DNA of 64,000 nucleotides, from contig NZ_JACYFJ010000002.1 of the NCBI RefSeq assembly GCF_014855495.1, positions 310,001-374,000 on the forward strand, written 5' to 3'. The stretch is from Euzebyella saccharophila. Its GTDB lineage: Bacteria; Bacteroidota; Bacteroidia; Flavobacteriales; Flavobacteriaceae. Shown here one piece after another: positions 44,009 to 52,477 of this stretch. Position 1 is the stretch's first letter, and the number at the start of each line of letters is the position of its first letter. The position numbers and the translations under genes are program-made. Under the pieces are notes generated by a model. That model ran no database searches and was not told the DNA's origin. It was given only the letters and a program-made list of their open reading frames with translations.

Positions 44009-44337
44009 AGTTGCGTAATCGATTGTATTACAAATGTGGCATTAAAATTAGTAATAGCAAAGGTTATTTTTATTTTATAACAAATATTCATTCAAACCAT
44101 TGAATTATAGTTAGGATTATAGCTTCTTAAGTATGTCTCAAAGTTTATAAAAAACATCAATACTTAAAAGATATGACTTTCTTAAATTCGGCTAATTTTA
44201 GTTACCCTTTTATTTTAATTGCGATAACTATCGTTAGAACTATAACACTTATGGGTAATTCGTATTCCCAATCGGTGGGATTTTCCTAATTTAGGCGCTG
44301 GTCAATAAATAATTGTTAGACTCAACAAAAACTTAAC
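44009..44337. other. Divergent promoter region between the two zinc dehydrogenase genes
   Basis: This 329-nt region separates the kduD-like operon (minus) from the deoxyhexose operon (plus). It contains two inverted repeats (44222-44280) and no open frame of interest. No exact TAnnTTTG box is seen; TAATTTAG at about 44288 is one base off. Confidence 0.55.
44222..44280. promoter_or_regulatory. Two inverted repeats, candidate operator for the divergent operons
   Basis: CGATA-AC-TATCG at 44222-44233 and TCCCA-ATCGG-TGGGA at 44266-44280 lie 44 bp apart, start to start, upstream of the plus-strand dehydrogenase. No regulator gene is linked, so the protein that would bind is unknown. Confidence 0.35.
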
Positions 44338-45354
44338 ATGAAATACATAGTGTGTGAAAAGCCGGGTGAATTCCTAATGAAGGAAAAGGAAATGCCAATA
44401 AGAAAAAAAGGAGAGGCTCTTTTAAAGATTACCAAAGTAGGTATCTGCGGTACGGACTTACACGCCTACGCCGGAAATCAAGCTTTTTTCACCTATCCAA
44501 GAATTTTGGGGCATGAGCTTGCCGCAGAAGTTGTAGAAATAGATGAAAACCCACAAAATATAAAAGCAGGTGAAAAAGTGGTTATCATGCCCTATTTAAG
44601 TTGTGGAAAATGTGTAGCCTGTAGAAACGGTAAAACCAATTGTTGCACCAATATTGCCGTTTTAGGAGTTCACACAGATGGTGGAATGCAGGAACAGATT
44701 ACGTTACCTCATACTGTGTTATTACCGGCCAATGATTTAAGGGATGATGAAATTGCCATTGTGGAATGTTTGGGCATAGGGGCCCATGCCATTCGAAGAT
44801 CACAAATAAGGAAAGGTGAAAATGTAGTAGTGGTAGGTTGTGGTCCTATAGGAATTGGAATCATGAAATTCGCACAGATTGAAGGAGCCAATGTCATTGC
44901 CATTGATATGGATCAGGGTAGAATGGATTATGTGAAAAACGAAATAGGTATTGAACATACAGTACTCGGTGGCGCTAAAGCTGTTGAAAAGGTTACTGAA
45001 ATCACTAATGGAGATTTGGCCACAGCCGTTTTTGATGCTACGGGTCATAAAGGAGCTTTAGAATCTGGAATAGATTATATGGCACATGGAGGCCGATATA
45101 TTTTAGTGGGGCTTTCTAAAGGAGACCTTACTTTTGCCCACCCAAAAATTCATGCAAAGGAAACCTCTATTTTGTGTAGTAGAAATGCGGCGTTGGTTGA
45201 TTTTGAATATGTAATGGAGAAAATGCGAAGTAAACAATTTCCAACGGACTCCTTTATTACCCACTCCGTACCCTATACCGAAATGATTTCTAATTTTGAT
45301 AGCTGGCTAGACCCTAAAAATGGGGTAATCAAAGCTACCGTTAGCTTTTCTTAA
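44338..45354 (+). CDS. RspB-like zinc alcohol dehydrogenase, candidate 6-deoxyhexose or sugar-acid dehydrogenase
   Basis: The 338-residue MDR enzyme has the catalytic zinc ligands (Cys in GICGTDLH, His-Glu in GHELAAEV, Glu in VECLGIGAHAI), a full structural zinc lobe (CGKCVACRNGKTNCC), and GCGPIGIGIM for NAD(P). It is close to the RspB / L-galactonate dehydrogenase group (VLGVHTDGGMQEQ). As the first gene of the operon with the lactonase, SDR, permease and mutarotase, it may oxidise L-fucose to the lactone or a later keto-acid intermediate. Which of the two dehydrogenases takes which step cannot be decided here. Confidence 0.8.
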   Translation: MKYIVCEKPGEFLMKEKEMPIRKKGEALLKITKVGICGTDLHAYAGNQAFFTYPRILGHELAAEVVEIDENPQNIKAGEKVVIMPYLSCGKCVACRNGKTNCCTNIAVLGVHTDGGMQEQITLPHTVLLPANDLRDDEIAIVECLGIGAHAIRRSQIRKGENVVVVGCGPIGIGIMKFAQIEGANVIAIDMDQGRMDYVKNEIGIEHTVLGGAKAVEKVTEITNGDLATAVFDATGHKGALESGIDYMAHGGRYILVGLSKGDLTFAHPKIHAKETSILCSRNAALVDFEYVMEKMRSKQFPTDSFITHSVPYTEMISNFDSWLDPKNGVIKATVSFS

Positions 45355-45363
45355 ATTTATTGG

Positions 45364-46191
45364 ATGATAATCGATAGCCATCAACATTTTTGGGTTTATG
45401 ACGAGCGTAAGCATGCTTGGATAGATGACCAAATGGCCATAATTAGACGCGACTTTCTTCCCCAAGACCTCAAACCGGTTTATGACAACCATGGGGTTGA
45501 TGGCTGTGTAGCGGTACAAGCAGATCAAACCTTGGAGGAAACGGAATTTCTATTAAAAATTGCAAACGAAAACGATTTCGTTAAAGGGGTTGTTGGTTGG
45601 GTAGATTTACGTTCTCCCAATTTATCGGAGCAGTTGGAAAAGTACCAAGAAAATACGGACTTAAAAGGTTGGAGACATATTGTTCAAGGAGAAGCTGATC
45701 ACAATTTTTTATTAAGGAATAGTTTTTTAAGTGGTATTTCCCTTCTAGAAAAATATAATCACACCTATGATATTCTTGTTTTTCCGCATCAGTTGGGTGC
45801 TGTTTTGGAGTTCGTAAAGAAATTCCCAAATCAGCCTTTTGTAATTGATCATATTGCCAAGCCCTATATCAAGGATGGTTTTTTTGATGGATGGTCCGTT
45901 TTAATAACGGAAATTGCGAAACACGAAAACGTATTCTGTAAGATATCCGGAATGATTACCGAAGCCGATTATGAAAATTGGAGCAGGGATGAAATTTTTC
46001 CCTATATGAGCTTAATTTTGGAAGCTTTTGGTCCCAATAGAGTAATGTACGGCTCAGATTGGCCTGTTTGTTTGGTAGCAGGAACCTATCCGCAAGTAAA
46101 AAATCTTGTTAAGGAATTTATTCAAGATTTAAGCACAATTGAACAAGAAAAAATAATGGGAAAGAATGCGATAGCATTCTATAATTTATAA
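45364..46191 (+). CDS. Amidohydrolase-family sugar lactonase (L-fuconolactonase / L-rhamnonolactonase type)
   Basis: The 275-residue COG3618 protein has the amidohydrolase barrel start DSHQHFWVYD with the metal-site His-x-His, GVVGWVDLRSP, LKGWRHIVQGE, VIDHIAKPYI, CKISGM and the C-terminal YGSDWPVCLV with the catalytic Asp. This pattern is that of L-fuconolactonase and L-rhamnono-1,4-lactonase, which open the sugar lactone made by the dehydrogenase. It follows the zinc dehydrogenase gene after 9 nt. The context (FucP) favours fuconolactone. Confidence 0.85.
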   Translation: MIIDSHQHFWVYDERKHAWIDDQMAIIRRDFLPQDLKPVYDNHGVDGCVAVQADQTLEETEFLLKIANENDFVKGVVGWVDLRSPNLSEQLEKYQENTDLKGWRHIVQGEADHNFLLRNSFLSGISLLEKYNHTYDILVFPHQLGAVLEFVKKFPNQPFVIDHIAKPYIKDGFFDGWSVLITEIAKHENVFCKISGMITEADYENWSRDEIFPYMSLILEAFGPNRVMYGSDWPVCLVAGTYPQVKNLVKEFIQDLSTIEQEKIMGKNAIAFYNL

Positions 46192-46236
46192 TAACAACCA
46201 AAAACGGGATAACACCCAAACCTAACTACATCCGTT

Positions 46237-47031
46237 ATGGACTTAAACTTAGAAGATAAAATAGTGGTTATCTGCGGTGCCGCAGGTAAAAAAGGAAGTA
46301 TTGGCGAAACCATTTTGAGAAGATTGGTTGACGAAGGCGCAATTCCTGCAGTTATTGACAGGAATGACAGGGGCTTTACATATGTAGATGAAATAAAGAA
46401 GCAAGGTATAGACGCCCTTTTTTGTAAAACCGATGTTACGGAGCCCGGCCAAATTGAAAGCGCCATGAATGAGATAATTTCAAAATACGGCCGCATAGAT
46501 GTGGTACTCAACAATGTGGGAGTAAATGATGGGGTTGGTTTGGATGCCAGCTACGAAGAATTTATGAATAGCTTAAAGTTAAATTTGGTGAGCTATTTTC
46601 TAATAGTGAAACATGCCCTACCCTATTTAAAAAAGTCCAAAGGAAATATCCTGAATATTGGGTCTAAGGTTGCCTTGACCGGACAAGGAAGAACTTCTGG
46701 TTATGCTGCGGCCAAAGGCGGTGTTTTGGGTCTTACGAGAGAATGGGCGGTAGACCTGGTTCCCTTTGGAATACGTTCAAATGCCATCATCATTGCAGAA
46801 AGCTGGACTCCTGCCTATGATGATTGGATCAAAACAGTTCCCAACGGAGAGGAAAAGCTCAAATCCATTATTAAAAAGATACCATTTGAAAATAGAATGA
46901 CTACTACGGAAGAAATAGCAAGTACGTGCTTGTTTACCATTTCCGATAGGTCTTCCCATACTACAGGACAGTTTATACATGTAGATGGTGGGTATGTTCA
47001 TCTAGATCGAGCCGTTCTAACAGAAAATTAA
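46237..47031 (+). CDS. SDR, L-fucose or 2-keto-3-deoxy-L-fuconate dehydrogenase type
   Basis: The 264-residue SDR has a slightly extended cofactor motif (CGAAGKKGSIG), NNVGVN, the catalytic YAAAK, and a C-terminal VDGGYVHLDRA that I associate with the L-fucose dehydrogenase / KDF dehydrogenase group. In the Xanthomonas-type pathway an SDR oxidises 2-keto-3-deoxy-L-fuconate to the 2,4-diketo acid that the FAH hydrolase then splits; this gene sits in that context. Oxidation of the free sugar is the alternative. Confidence 0.8.
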   Translation: MDLNLEDKIVVICGAAGKKGSIGETILRRLVDEGAIPAVIDRNDRGFTYVDEIKKQGIDALFCKTDVTEPGQIESAMNEIISKYGRIDVVLNNVGVNDGVGLDASYEEFMNSLKLNLVSYFLIVKHALPYLKKSKGNILNIGSKVALTGQGRTSGYAAAKGGVLGLTREWAVDLVPFGIRSNAIIIAESWTPAYDDWIKTVPNGEEKLKSIIKKIPFENRMTTTEEIASTCLFTISDRSSHTTGQFIHVDGGYVHLDRAVLTEN

Positions 47032-47065
47032 ACCAATATCAAATCCAAACCAACATTTAAATAGT

Positions 47066-48379
47066 ATGGAAGAATCCCGTTCTCCAGTAGTATCCAAAAA
47101 CGTACTTGTACCTTTCATTTTAATTACCTCCCTATTTGCCTTATGGGGCTTGGCCAATGATATGACCAACCCTATGGTTAGAGGATTTCAAAAAGTTTTG
47201 GAGTTAAGCAATACCCAGGCATCTTTAGTGCAATTGGCATTTTATGGTGGATATTTTACCATGGCCATACCAGCGGCCCTGTTTGTAAATAAATTTTCTT
47301 ACAAAAAAGGGGTACTGTTAGGCCTGGCCCTTTACGCCACTGGAGCACTCTTGTTTTGGCCTGCAGCGGCAAAAGAGAGCTATGGCTTTTTCTTGGCGGC
47401 ATTATATATACTAACGTTTGGACTTGCTTTTTTGGAAACTACTGCAAACCCCTATATTTTATCCATGGGGTCTGAGGAGACGGCAACCCGCAGACTTAAT
47501 TTCGCTCAAATGTTCAACCCTATGGGGTCCATACTTGGTCTGCTCATTGCCCAGAATTTTGTGTTGGGAGCCCTTCAATCAGATGATGTGACCGAAGAGG
47601 GAATCCCAATCTACGACACCCTAACGGAGGCTGGAAAGGCAGCGATTAGAACTAGTGACCTAGAGATTATTAGAAATCCTTACGTGATTCTTGGCGTGGT
47701 GGTCATTATTTTCTTTCTACTGATCAGTTTTGTTAAAATGCCCCAGAACAAAAGTCAGGAGGCAAAGGTAAATTTCTCCGATTCTGTAAAGCGACTTTGG
47801 AAACAGCCTAAATTTGCCTATGGCGTGATAGCACAAATATTTTATGTGGGTGCCCAAATTATGTGCTGGACCTACGTATATCAATACGCCGAAACTTTAC
47901 AAATTGACGCCCAATCTGCGGTTTGGTACGGACTGGCGGGTTACATTGTATTTCTAGTGGGTAGAACCATAGGAACTGCTCTTATGGCCAAAATTGATTC
48001 TGGAAAGCTCCTTATGTATTTTGGTTTTGGAGCAATGCTTACCCTTCTGGGAGCCATATTTTTACCAGGAATGTTAGGAATCTATTCCTTAGTGTTCACC
48101 TCTTTCTTTATGAGTATTATGTTCCCCACCATTTACGGAATTGCCTTGGAAGGCCAGGGTGAAGATGCCAAATTTGGCGCGGCATTTTTGGTAATGGCCA
48201 TTGTTGGTGGTGCGCTGCTCCCCTATTTACAGGGCTATATCCTAGATTTGGGAGGTTTTGGATACGAAGATGTCACCTTCTTGGGAGTATCAGAAATGCG
48301 CTTCTCCTTTATTTTATCGCTATTATGCTTCCTTGTAGTCGCACTTTACGGAAGAAAAGTTTATAAAAGCTATCATTAA
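47066..48379 (+). CDS. fucP: L-fucose:H+ symporter-like MFS permease
   Basis: The 437-residue protein has 12 membrane segments and runs closely parallel to E. coli FucP: FALWGLANDMTNPMV, QASLVQLAFYGGYFTMAIPA, FGLAFLETTANPYIL and FNPMGSILG. The acidic residues in segments 1 and 4 used by FucP for proton coupling have counterparts here. It imports the free 6-deoxyhexose (or a similar monosaccharide such as L-galactose) for the enzymes around it. The mutarotase gene starts 11 nt after its stop. Confidence 0.88.
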   Translation: MEESRSPVVSKNVLVPFILITSLFALWGLANDMTNPMVRGFQKVLELSNTQASLVQLAFYGGYFTMAIPAALFVNKFSYKKGVLLGLALYATGALLFWPAAAKESYGFFLAALYILTFGLAFLETTANPYILSMGSEETATRRLNFAQMFNPMGSILGLLIAQNFVLGALQSDDVTEEGIPIYDTLTEAGKAAIRTSDLEIIRNPYVILGVVVIIFFLLISFVKMPQNKSQEAKVNFSDSVKRLWKQPKFAYGVIAQIFYVGAQIMCWTYVYQYAETLQIDAQSAVWYGLAGYIVFLVGRTIGTALMAKIDSGKLLMYFGFGAMLTLLGAIFLPGMLGIYSLVFTSFFMSIMFPTIYGIALEGQGEDAKFGAAFLVMAIVGGALLPYLQGYILDLGGFGYEDVTFLGVSEMRFSFILSLLCFLVVALYGRKVYKSYH

Positions 48380-48390
48380 AAAACACTTAC

Positions 48391-48738
48391 ATGAGCCAAA
48401 CAAAGAGATACTGCTACTCCTGTGATTTAAAGGACGATGCTCAACTCATTGAAGAATATAAAGAATATCATGCCCCGGGTTCCGTACCCAAAGAAATTAT
48501 AAAGAGCATCAAGGACGCCGGAATATTGGATATGCAGATTTATTTAACTGGCAATAGAATGTTTATGATCATGGAAGTTGATGATTCTTTTGATCCAGCC
48601 AGAAAGGCGGAAATGGATGCGGAAAATCCGGAAGTTCAAAAATGGGAAAAATTAATGTGGAAATTTCAACAAGCCCTTCCATGGGCCAAGGAAGGTGAAA
48701 AATGGATTCCTTTAGATCAAATTTTTCAACTTCCTTAG
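48391..48738 (+). CDS. RhaM-family sugar mutarotase
   Basis: The 115-residue protein belongs to the RhaM (DUF718) ferredoxin-like fold: YCYSCDLKDD, IEEYKEYHAPG with the catalytic His, DMQIYLTGNRMFMIMEV and KWEKLMWKFQQALPWAK. RhaM interconverts the anomers of L-rhamnose, and relatives act on L-fucose; coupled to a FucP-like permease it would supply the right anomer to the dehydrogenase. It ends the plus-strand operon, 13 nt from the convergent hydrolase gene. Confidence 0.88.
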   Translation: MSQTKRYCYSCDLKDDAQLIEEYKEYHAPGSVPKEIIKSIKDAGILDMQIYLTGNRMFMIMEVDDSFDPARKAEMDAENPEVQKWEKLMWKFQQALPWAKEGEKWIPLDQIFQLP

Positions 48739-48751
48739 TTTTGGAATAATT

Positions 48752-49582
48752 TTAGGCAACCGTATTGGTGAGGACGCCAATGTGTTCAATGGAAATACTA
48801 ATTTCATCACCTGATTGTAATGTGAATTCATCCGGAGGAATAATTCCCGTGCCGGTCATTAAAAAACATCCGTTGGGAAAATTACATTCCCTAAAAAGAT
48901 AATCTACCAAATCCTGATGCTTTCTTTTCATTTGATTGATAGCGATAGTATCATTAAATGCGACCTTTCCATTCCTAAAAATTTGGAGTTCAATCGTCGT
49001 TTCAGGTGAAATGGGTTCATCTGTAAGATAAATACAGGGGCCAAGGGCCGCACAACCTTCATAGGTTTTTGCCTGCGGTAGGTATAAAGGATTTTCACCC
49101 TCAATACTTCTGGAACTCATATCGTTACCCACAGTATAACCTTCAATTGTACCGTTGGAGCTTATTAAAAGGGCCAATTCAGGTTCAGGAACATCCCATC
49201 CGGAATCTTTTCTAATTCTCACTTTTCCTAGTGGGTCGGCCGTTCTTTGTGCGGTCGCCTTAAAAAATAGTTCAGGCCTATCCGCATCGTACACTCGATC
49301 ATAAAAAGTGCCACCACCAGCTTTTTTAGATTCTTCCATTCGTGCAGTCTTACTGCGCATATAGGTAACCCCTGAAGCCCAAATTTCTTGGCTTCCCATA
49401 GGTTTTAATAAGGACTCATCTTCGATATTCCCGTTATAAGTTTCAAAAGTGGTCAGTTCTTCCTTTAGGGAGGAAAATAGATGCGTCCTATTTAAAAATT
49501 GGTCCCAATCAGACACCCTTTTGGTGTAGAATTTTCCTTCATATTCCAAAATTGCGGCATTCTTTGTTTTGTAGATTTTCAT
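48752..49582 (-). CDS. FAH-family hydrolase, 2,4-diketo-3-deoxy-L-fuconate (or -rhamnonate) hydrolase type
   Basis: The 276-residue enzyme has the fumarylacetoacetase fold: GVTYMRSK, the metal ligands in VPEPELALL (Glu-x-Glu) and GNDMSSRSIEGENPLYLPQAK with the Asp, and the closing LTGTGIIPPDE and LQSGDEISI segments. In the non-phosphorylative deoxyhexose route this type splits the diketo acid to pyruvate and L-lactate. I use the ATG at 49582 (KIYKTKNAAIL); the longer frame to 49654 has no family similarity. It runs opposite to its presumed operon partners. Confidence 0.85.
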   Translation of the reverse strand: MKIYKTKNAAILEYEGKFYTKRVSDWDQFLNRTHLFSSLKEELTTFETYNGNIEDESLLKPMGSQEIWASGVTYMRSKTARMEESKKAGGGTFYDRVYDADRPELFFKATAQRTADPLGKVRIRKDSGWDVPEPELALLISSNGTIEGYTVGNDMSSRSIEGENPLYLPQAKTYEGCAALGPCIYLTDEPISPETTIELQIFRNGKVAFNDTIAINQMKRKHQDLVDYLFRECNFPNGCFLMTGTGIIPPDEFTLQSGDEISISIEHIGVLTNTVA

Positions 49583-49712
49583 TGTAGTAGTTGGAAGTTT
49601 TGTTTGTTTAAAAGTAAAGTTTTTTTGTTGCTTTTTTAAGTGATTACCATACACTTTTAGTTTTTATGGGATATTGTTTTATCTTCGGCGTTCAACCTTA
49701 AAACATAAAACT

Positions 49713-50519
49713 ATGTACGGCATCAAAGACAAGATTGCCATTATAACCGGAGCCAGTGGCTCTATGGCAGGAAGCATCGCCATTAGCTTTGCCAAAGCCG
49801 GGGCTAAATTGGCCTTACTATCCAGAAAAGAATCGTCGTTAATCGATTTAATTCAAGAAATTGAAAAGCTAGGCGGTACGGCCAAAGCATATGAATCCGA
49901 TATTTTGGACGAGGAATCACTTACTGGAGTCAAAGACAAAATTTTGGCCGATTACGGTAGAATAGATATTCTTCTGAATATTGCCGGTGGTAATTTACCG
50001 GGAGCGACCATTGGCGTTGACAAGACCATTTTTGATCTTTCCATTGATGCCTTCAAGACCGTTACCGATCTTAACTTGAACGGTACCGTGATACCATCCA
50101 TAGTTTTTGGTAAGGCCATGAGTGAGCAGAAGTCCGGCGTTATCCTTAATTATTCTTCCATGGCCGTAGAGAGGGTTATTACCCGTGTTGCAGGCTATTC
50201 CGCATCCAAAGCGGCAATGGAAAACTTTACCCGATGGATGGCGGTTGAAATGGCCCTTAAATTTGGCGAAGGTGTACGCGTAAATGCTATTGCACCAGGA
50301 TTCTTTATCGGTAAACAAAATAGAGCACTTTTAACCAATGAAGATGGCTCTTATACCCAAAGAGGAGAAGATATTATTAGAAATACACCTATGAAACGTT
50401 TTGGGGAGGTAGAAGAACTTAATGGTGCTGTGCAATTTCTTTGCAGTGATGCCGCAAAATTCATTACCGGTATTGTTCTACCAATTGATGGAGGCTTCAG
50501 TGCCTTTAGTGGTGTATAA
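49713..50519 (+). CDS. SDR, D-mannonate oxidoreductase (fructuronate reductase) type
   Basis: The 268-residue SDR has TGASGSMAGSIA as its cofactor loop, NIAGGNLPGATIG, the catalytic YSASK, and the closing KFITGIVLPIDGGFSAFSGV. The GGNLPGATIG and GGFSAFSGV features, together with uxuA 42 nt downstream, match the SDR that replaces UxuB in Bacteroidota and reduces D-fructuronate to D-mannonate. The start at 49713 is preferred over 49674 because the cofactor motif then lies at the usual distance. Confidence 0.8.
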   Translation: MYGIKDKIAIITGASGSMAGSIAISFAKAGAKLALLSRKESSLIDLIQEIEKLGGTAKAYESDILDEESLTGVKDKILADYGRIDILLNIAGGNLPGATIGVDKTIFDLSIDAFKTVTDLNLNGTVIPSIVFGKAMSEQKSGVILNYSSMAVERVITRVAGYSASKAAMENFTRWMAVEMALKFGEGVRVNAIAPGFFIGKQNRALLTNEDGSYTQRGEDIIRNTPMKRFGEVEELNGAVQFLCSDAAKFITGIVLPIDGGFSAFSGV

Positions 50520-50561
50520 TCCTTTAAAACTCAAAAACAACTTAATACACTTACAATAATT

Positions 50562-51761
50562 ATGGAACAAACATGGCGTTGGTACGGGCCCAGTGACCCC
50601 GTAAGCCTACAGGACATTAAACAGGCCGGGGCTACCGGTATAGTTACTGCTTTACATCATATTCCCAATGGTGAAGTATGGTCTGTTGAAGAAATCAATA
50701 AAAGGAAAAACCACCTAGAGGAAAACGGTTTGGTTTGGTCCGTGGTGGAATCCCTGCCTATTCATGAAAATATAAAAACCCAACAGGGCGATTATAAACA
50801 GCACATAGAAAACTACAAGGTAAGTCTTAGAAATTTGGCCTCGTGCGGGGTTACTACGGTATGCTATAATTTTATGCCGGTCCTGGATTGGACGCGTACC
50901 AGTCTTGACTTGGAAATGGAAGATGGCTCCAAGGCCTTGTCTTTTGAATTTATTGCTTTGGCTGCCTTTGATCTGTTTATTTTAAAAAGGCCCAATGCCG
51001 AAGCAACCTATACCCAAGAACAAATTGATGCCGCTAAAAAAAGGCATGAAGAAATGTCTGAAAATGATATTTGGGAGTTGGTAAAGACGATTATCGCCGG
51101 TTTGCCGGGATCATCAGAGGGCTATCCTGTTCCCGAAAAAGGATTTGACCTGTCTAAGTTCCAAACCATTTTGGATACCTATGATACCATTGGGGAAGAT
51201 GAAATGAGAAATAGCATTGTTTACTTTTTGGAGCAAGTGGTGCCTGTTGCCGAAGAGGTTGGAGTAATGCTTTGTATTCACCCGGATGATCCACCATTCT
51301 CCATTTTAGGACTTCCTAGAATTATGGGAACCGAGGCGGATTACGCTTATATCTTTGAAAAAGTGCCTTCCATTCACAATGGAATTACTTTTTGCACTGG
51401 TTCCTTGGGTGCCAGAGAGGACAATAACATTCCACAAATGTTTGAAAGGTTCGCCGATCGAGTTCATTTTCTGCATTTAAGAAGTACTCAAAGGGATGGA
51501 AAAGGCAATTTCTACGAAGCCAATCATTTGGAAGGCGATGTACCTATGTATGAGCTTATCAAACTGATTCTTAAAGAAGAAAAAAGGAGAAAAGAAGAAG
51601 GTAGGCAAGACTGGGAAATACCTATGAGACCTGATCACGGACACCAAATGTTGGATGATCTACATAAAAAAACCAACCCCGGTTATTCCGCTATTGGCCG
51701 ATTACGCGGTTTGGCAGAATTACGGGGATTGGAATTGGGAATACGTAAAGCTTTCTATTAA
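50562..51761 (+). CDS. uxuA: Mannonate dehydratase
   Basis: The 399-residue enzyme turns D-mannonate into 2-keto-3-deoxygluconate. It has the family start [20 protein letters not shown] and the metal ligands in [22 protein letters not shown] and MRPDHGHQM. Length and motifs are complete. It follows the mannonate oxidoreductase gene and ends 3 nt before the convergent KDPG aldolase gene, so the KDG-forming and KDG-using genes meet tail to tail. The uronate isomerase UxuC is not in this window. Confidence 0.96.
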   Translation: MEQTWRWYGPSDPVSLQDIKQAGATGIVTALHHIPNGEVWSVEEINKRKNHLEENGLVWSVVESLPIHENIKTQQGDYKQHIENYKVSLRNLASCGVTTVCYNFMPVLDWTRTSLDLEMEDGSKALSFEFIALAAFDLFILKRPNAEATYTQEQIDAAKKRHEEMSENDIWELVKTIIAGLPGSSEGYPVPEKGFDLSKFQTILDTYDTIGEDEMRNSIVYFLEQVVPVAEEVGVMLCIHPDDPPFSILGLPRIMGTEADYAYIFEKVPSIHNGITFCTGSLGAREDNNIPQMFERFADRVHFLHLRSTQRDGKGNFYEANHLEGDVPMYELIKLILKEEKRRKEEGRQDWEIPMRPDHGHQMLDDLHKKTNPGYSAIGRLRGLAELRGLELGIRKAFY

Positions 51762-51764
51762 AAT

Positions 51765-52433
51765 TTAGCTTCTAATACTCTTGATCAAAGCCAAGGTATC
51801 CTTTACCTTGGCTTCAAGACCAGCATAGTCCTTATTGGCCAAGATATCCTTACTTATCAACTGAGACCCCATACCTACACAGGTAACTCCAGCACTGAAC
51901 CAGCCCCTTAAATTGGATTCCTCAGTACTAACACCGCCTGTAGGCATAATACTCGTCCAAGGTTGAGGTCCTTTAATTGCCTTTACAAAACCGGGGCCGT
52001 ACGTAGAACCAGGGAATAATTTGATAATTTCACAACCAAGTTCCTCTGCCCTATTGATTTCTGTAAGAGTTCCGCAACCAGGGGACCAAAGTACTTTTCT
52101 ACGGTTACAAACAATTGCGATATCTTCTCGCAAGGTTGGGGTAACGATAAAGTTCGCCCCCATTTGCATAAATAAACTAGCGGCAGCGGCATCGGTAATG
52201 GAACCAACACCCATAATCATTCCCGGTAATTCTTTTAAAGCAAATTTGTTCAGTTCCAAAAAGACCTCATAAGCGAAGTCTCCACGAGCCGTAAACTCGA
52301 TCAAGCGAGCACCGCCATCGTAACAAGCCTTTAAAACTTTTTTCCCTAATTCTATATCTGGGTGGTAGAATAGAGGAACCATTCCGGTTTCCTTCATAAC
52401 TTCCGCCACTTCCAATCTTGAATATTTAGCCAT
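51765..52433 (-). CDS. eda: KDPG aldolase (2-keto-3-deoxy-6-phosphogluconate aldolase)
   Basis: The 222-residue class I aldolase splits KDPG to pyruvate and glyceraldehyde 3-phosphate. The Schiff-base Lys138 is in EIIKLFPGS and the catalytic Glu46 in IEFTARGD. MPTGGVS and GWFSAGVTCVGMG bind the phosphate. It follows kdgK by 44 nt on the same strand, so the two are one operon. Its 3' end carries a perfect 10-bp hairpin. Confidence 0.92.
   Translation of the reverse strand: MAKYSRLEVAEVMKETGMVPLFYHPDIELGKKVLKACYDGGARLIEFTARGDFAYEVFLELNKFALKELPGMIMGVGSITDAAAASLFMQMGANFIVTPTLREDIAIVCNRRKVLWSPGCGTLTEINRAEELGCEIIKLFPGSTYGPGFVKAIKGPQPWTSIMPTGGVSTEESNLRGWFSAGVTCVGMGSQLISKDILANKDYAGLEAKVKDTLALIKSIRS
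51789..51813. other. Perfect hairpin in the 3' coding end of eda
   Basis: AGCCAAGGTA and TACCTTGGCT form a 10-bp stem with a 5-nt loop, 28 nt after the uxuA stop on the opposite strand. No T-run follows on either side, so it is not a standard intrinsic terminator. Confidence 0.45.
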
Positions 52434-52477
52434 TTAAATTATAATTTGTTAGTAGTTATTATTGCTGATGTATGAAT

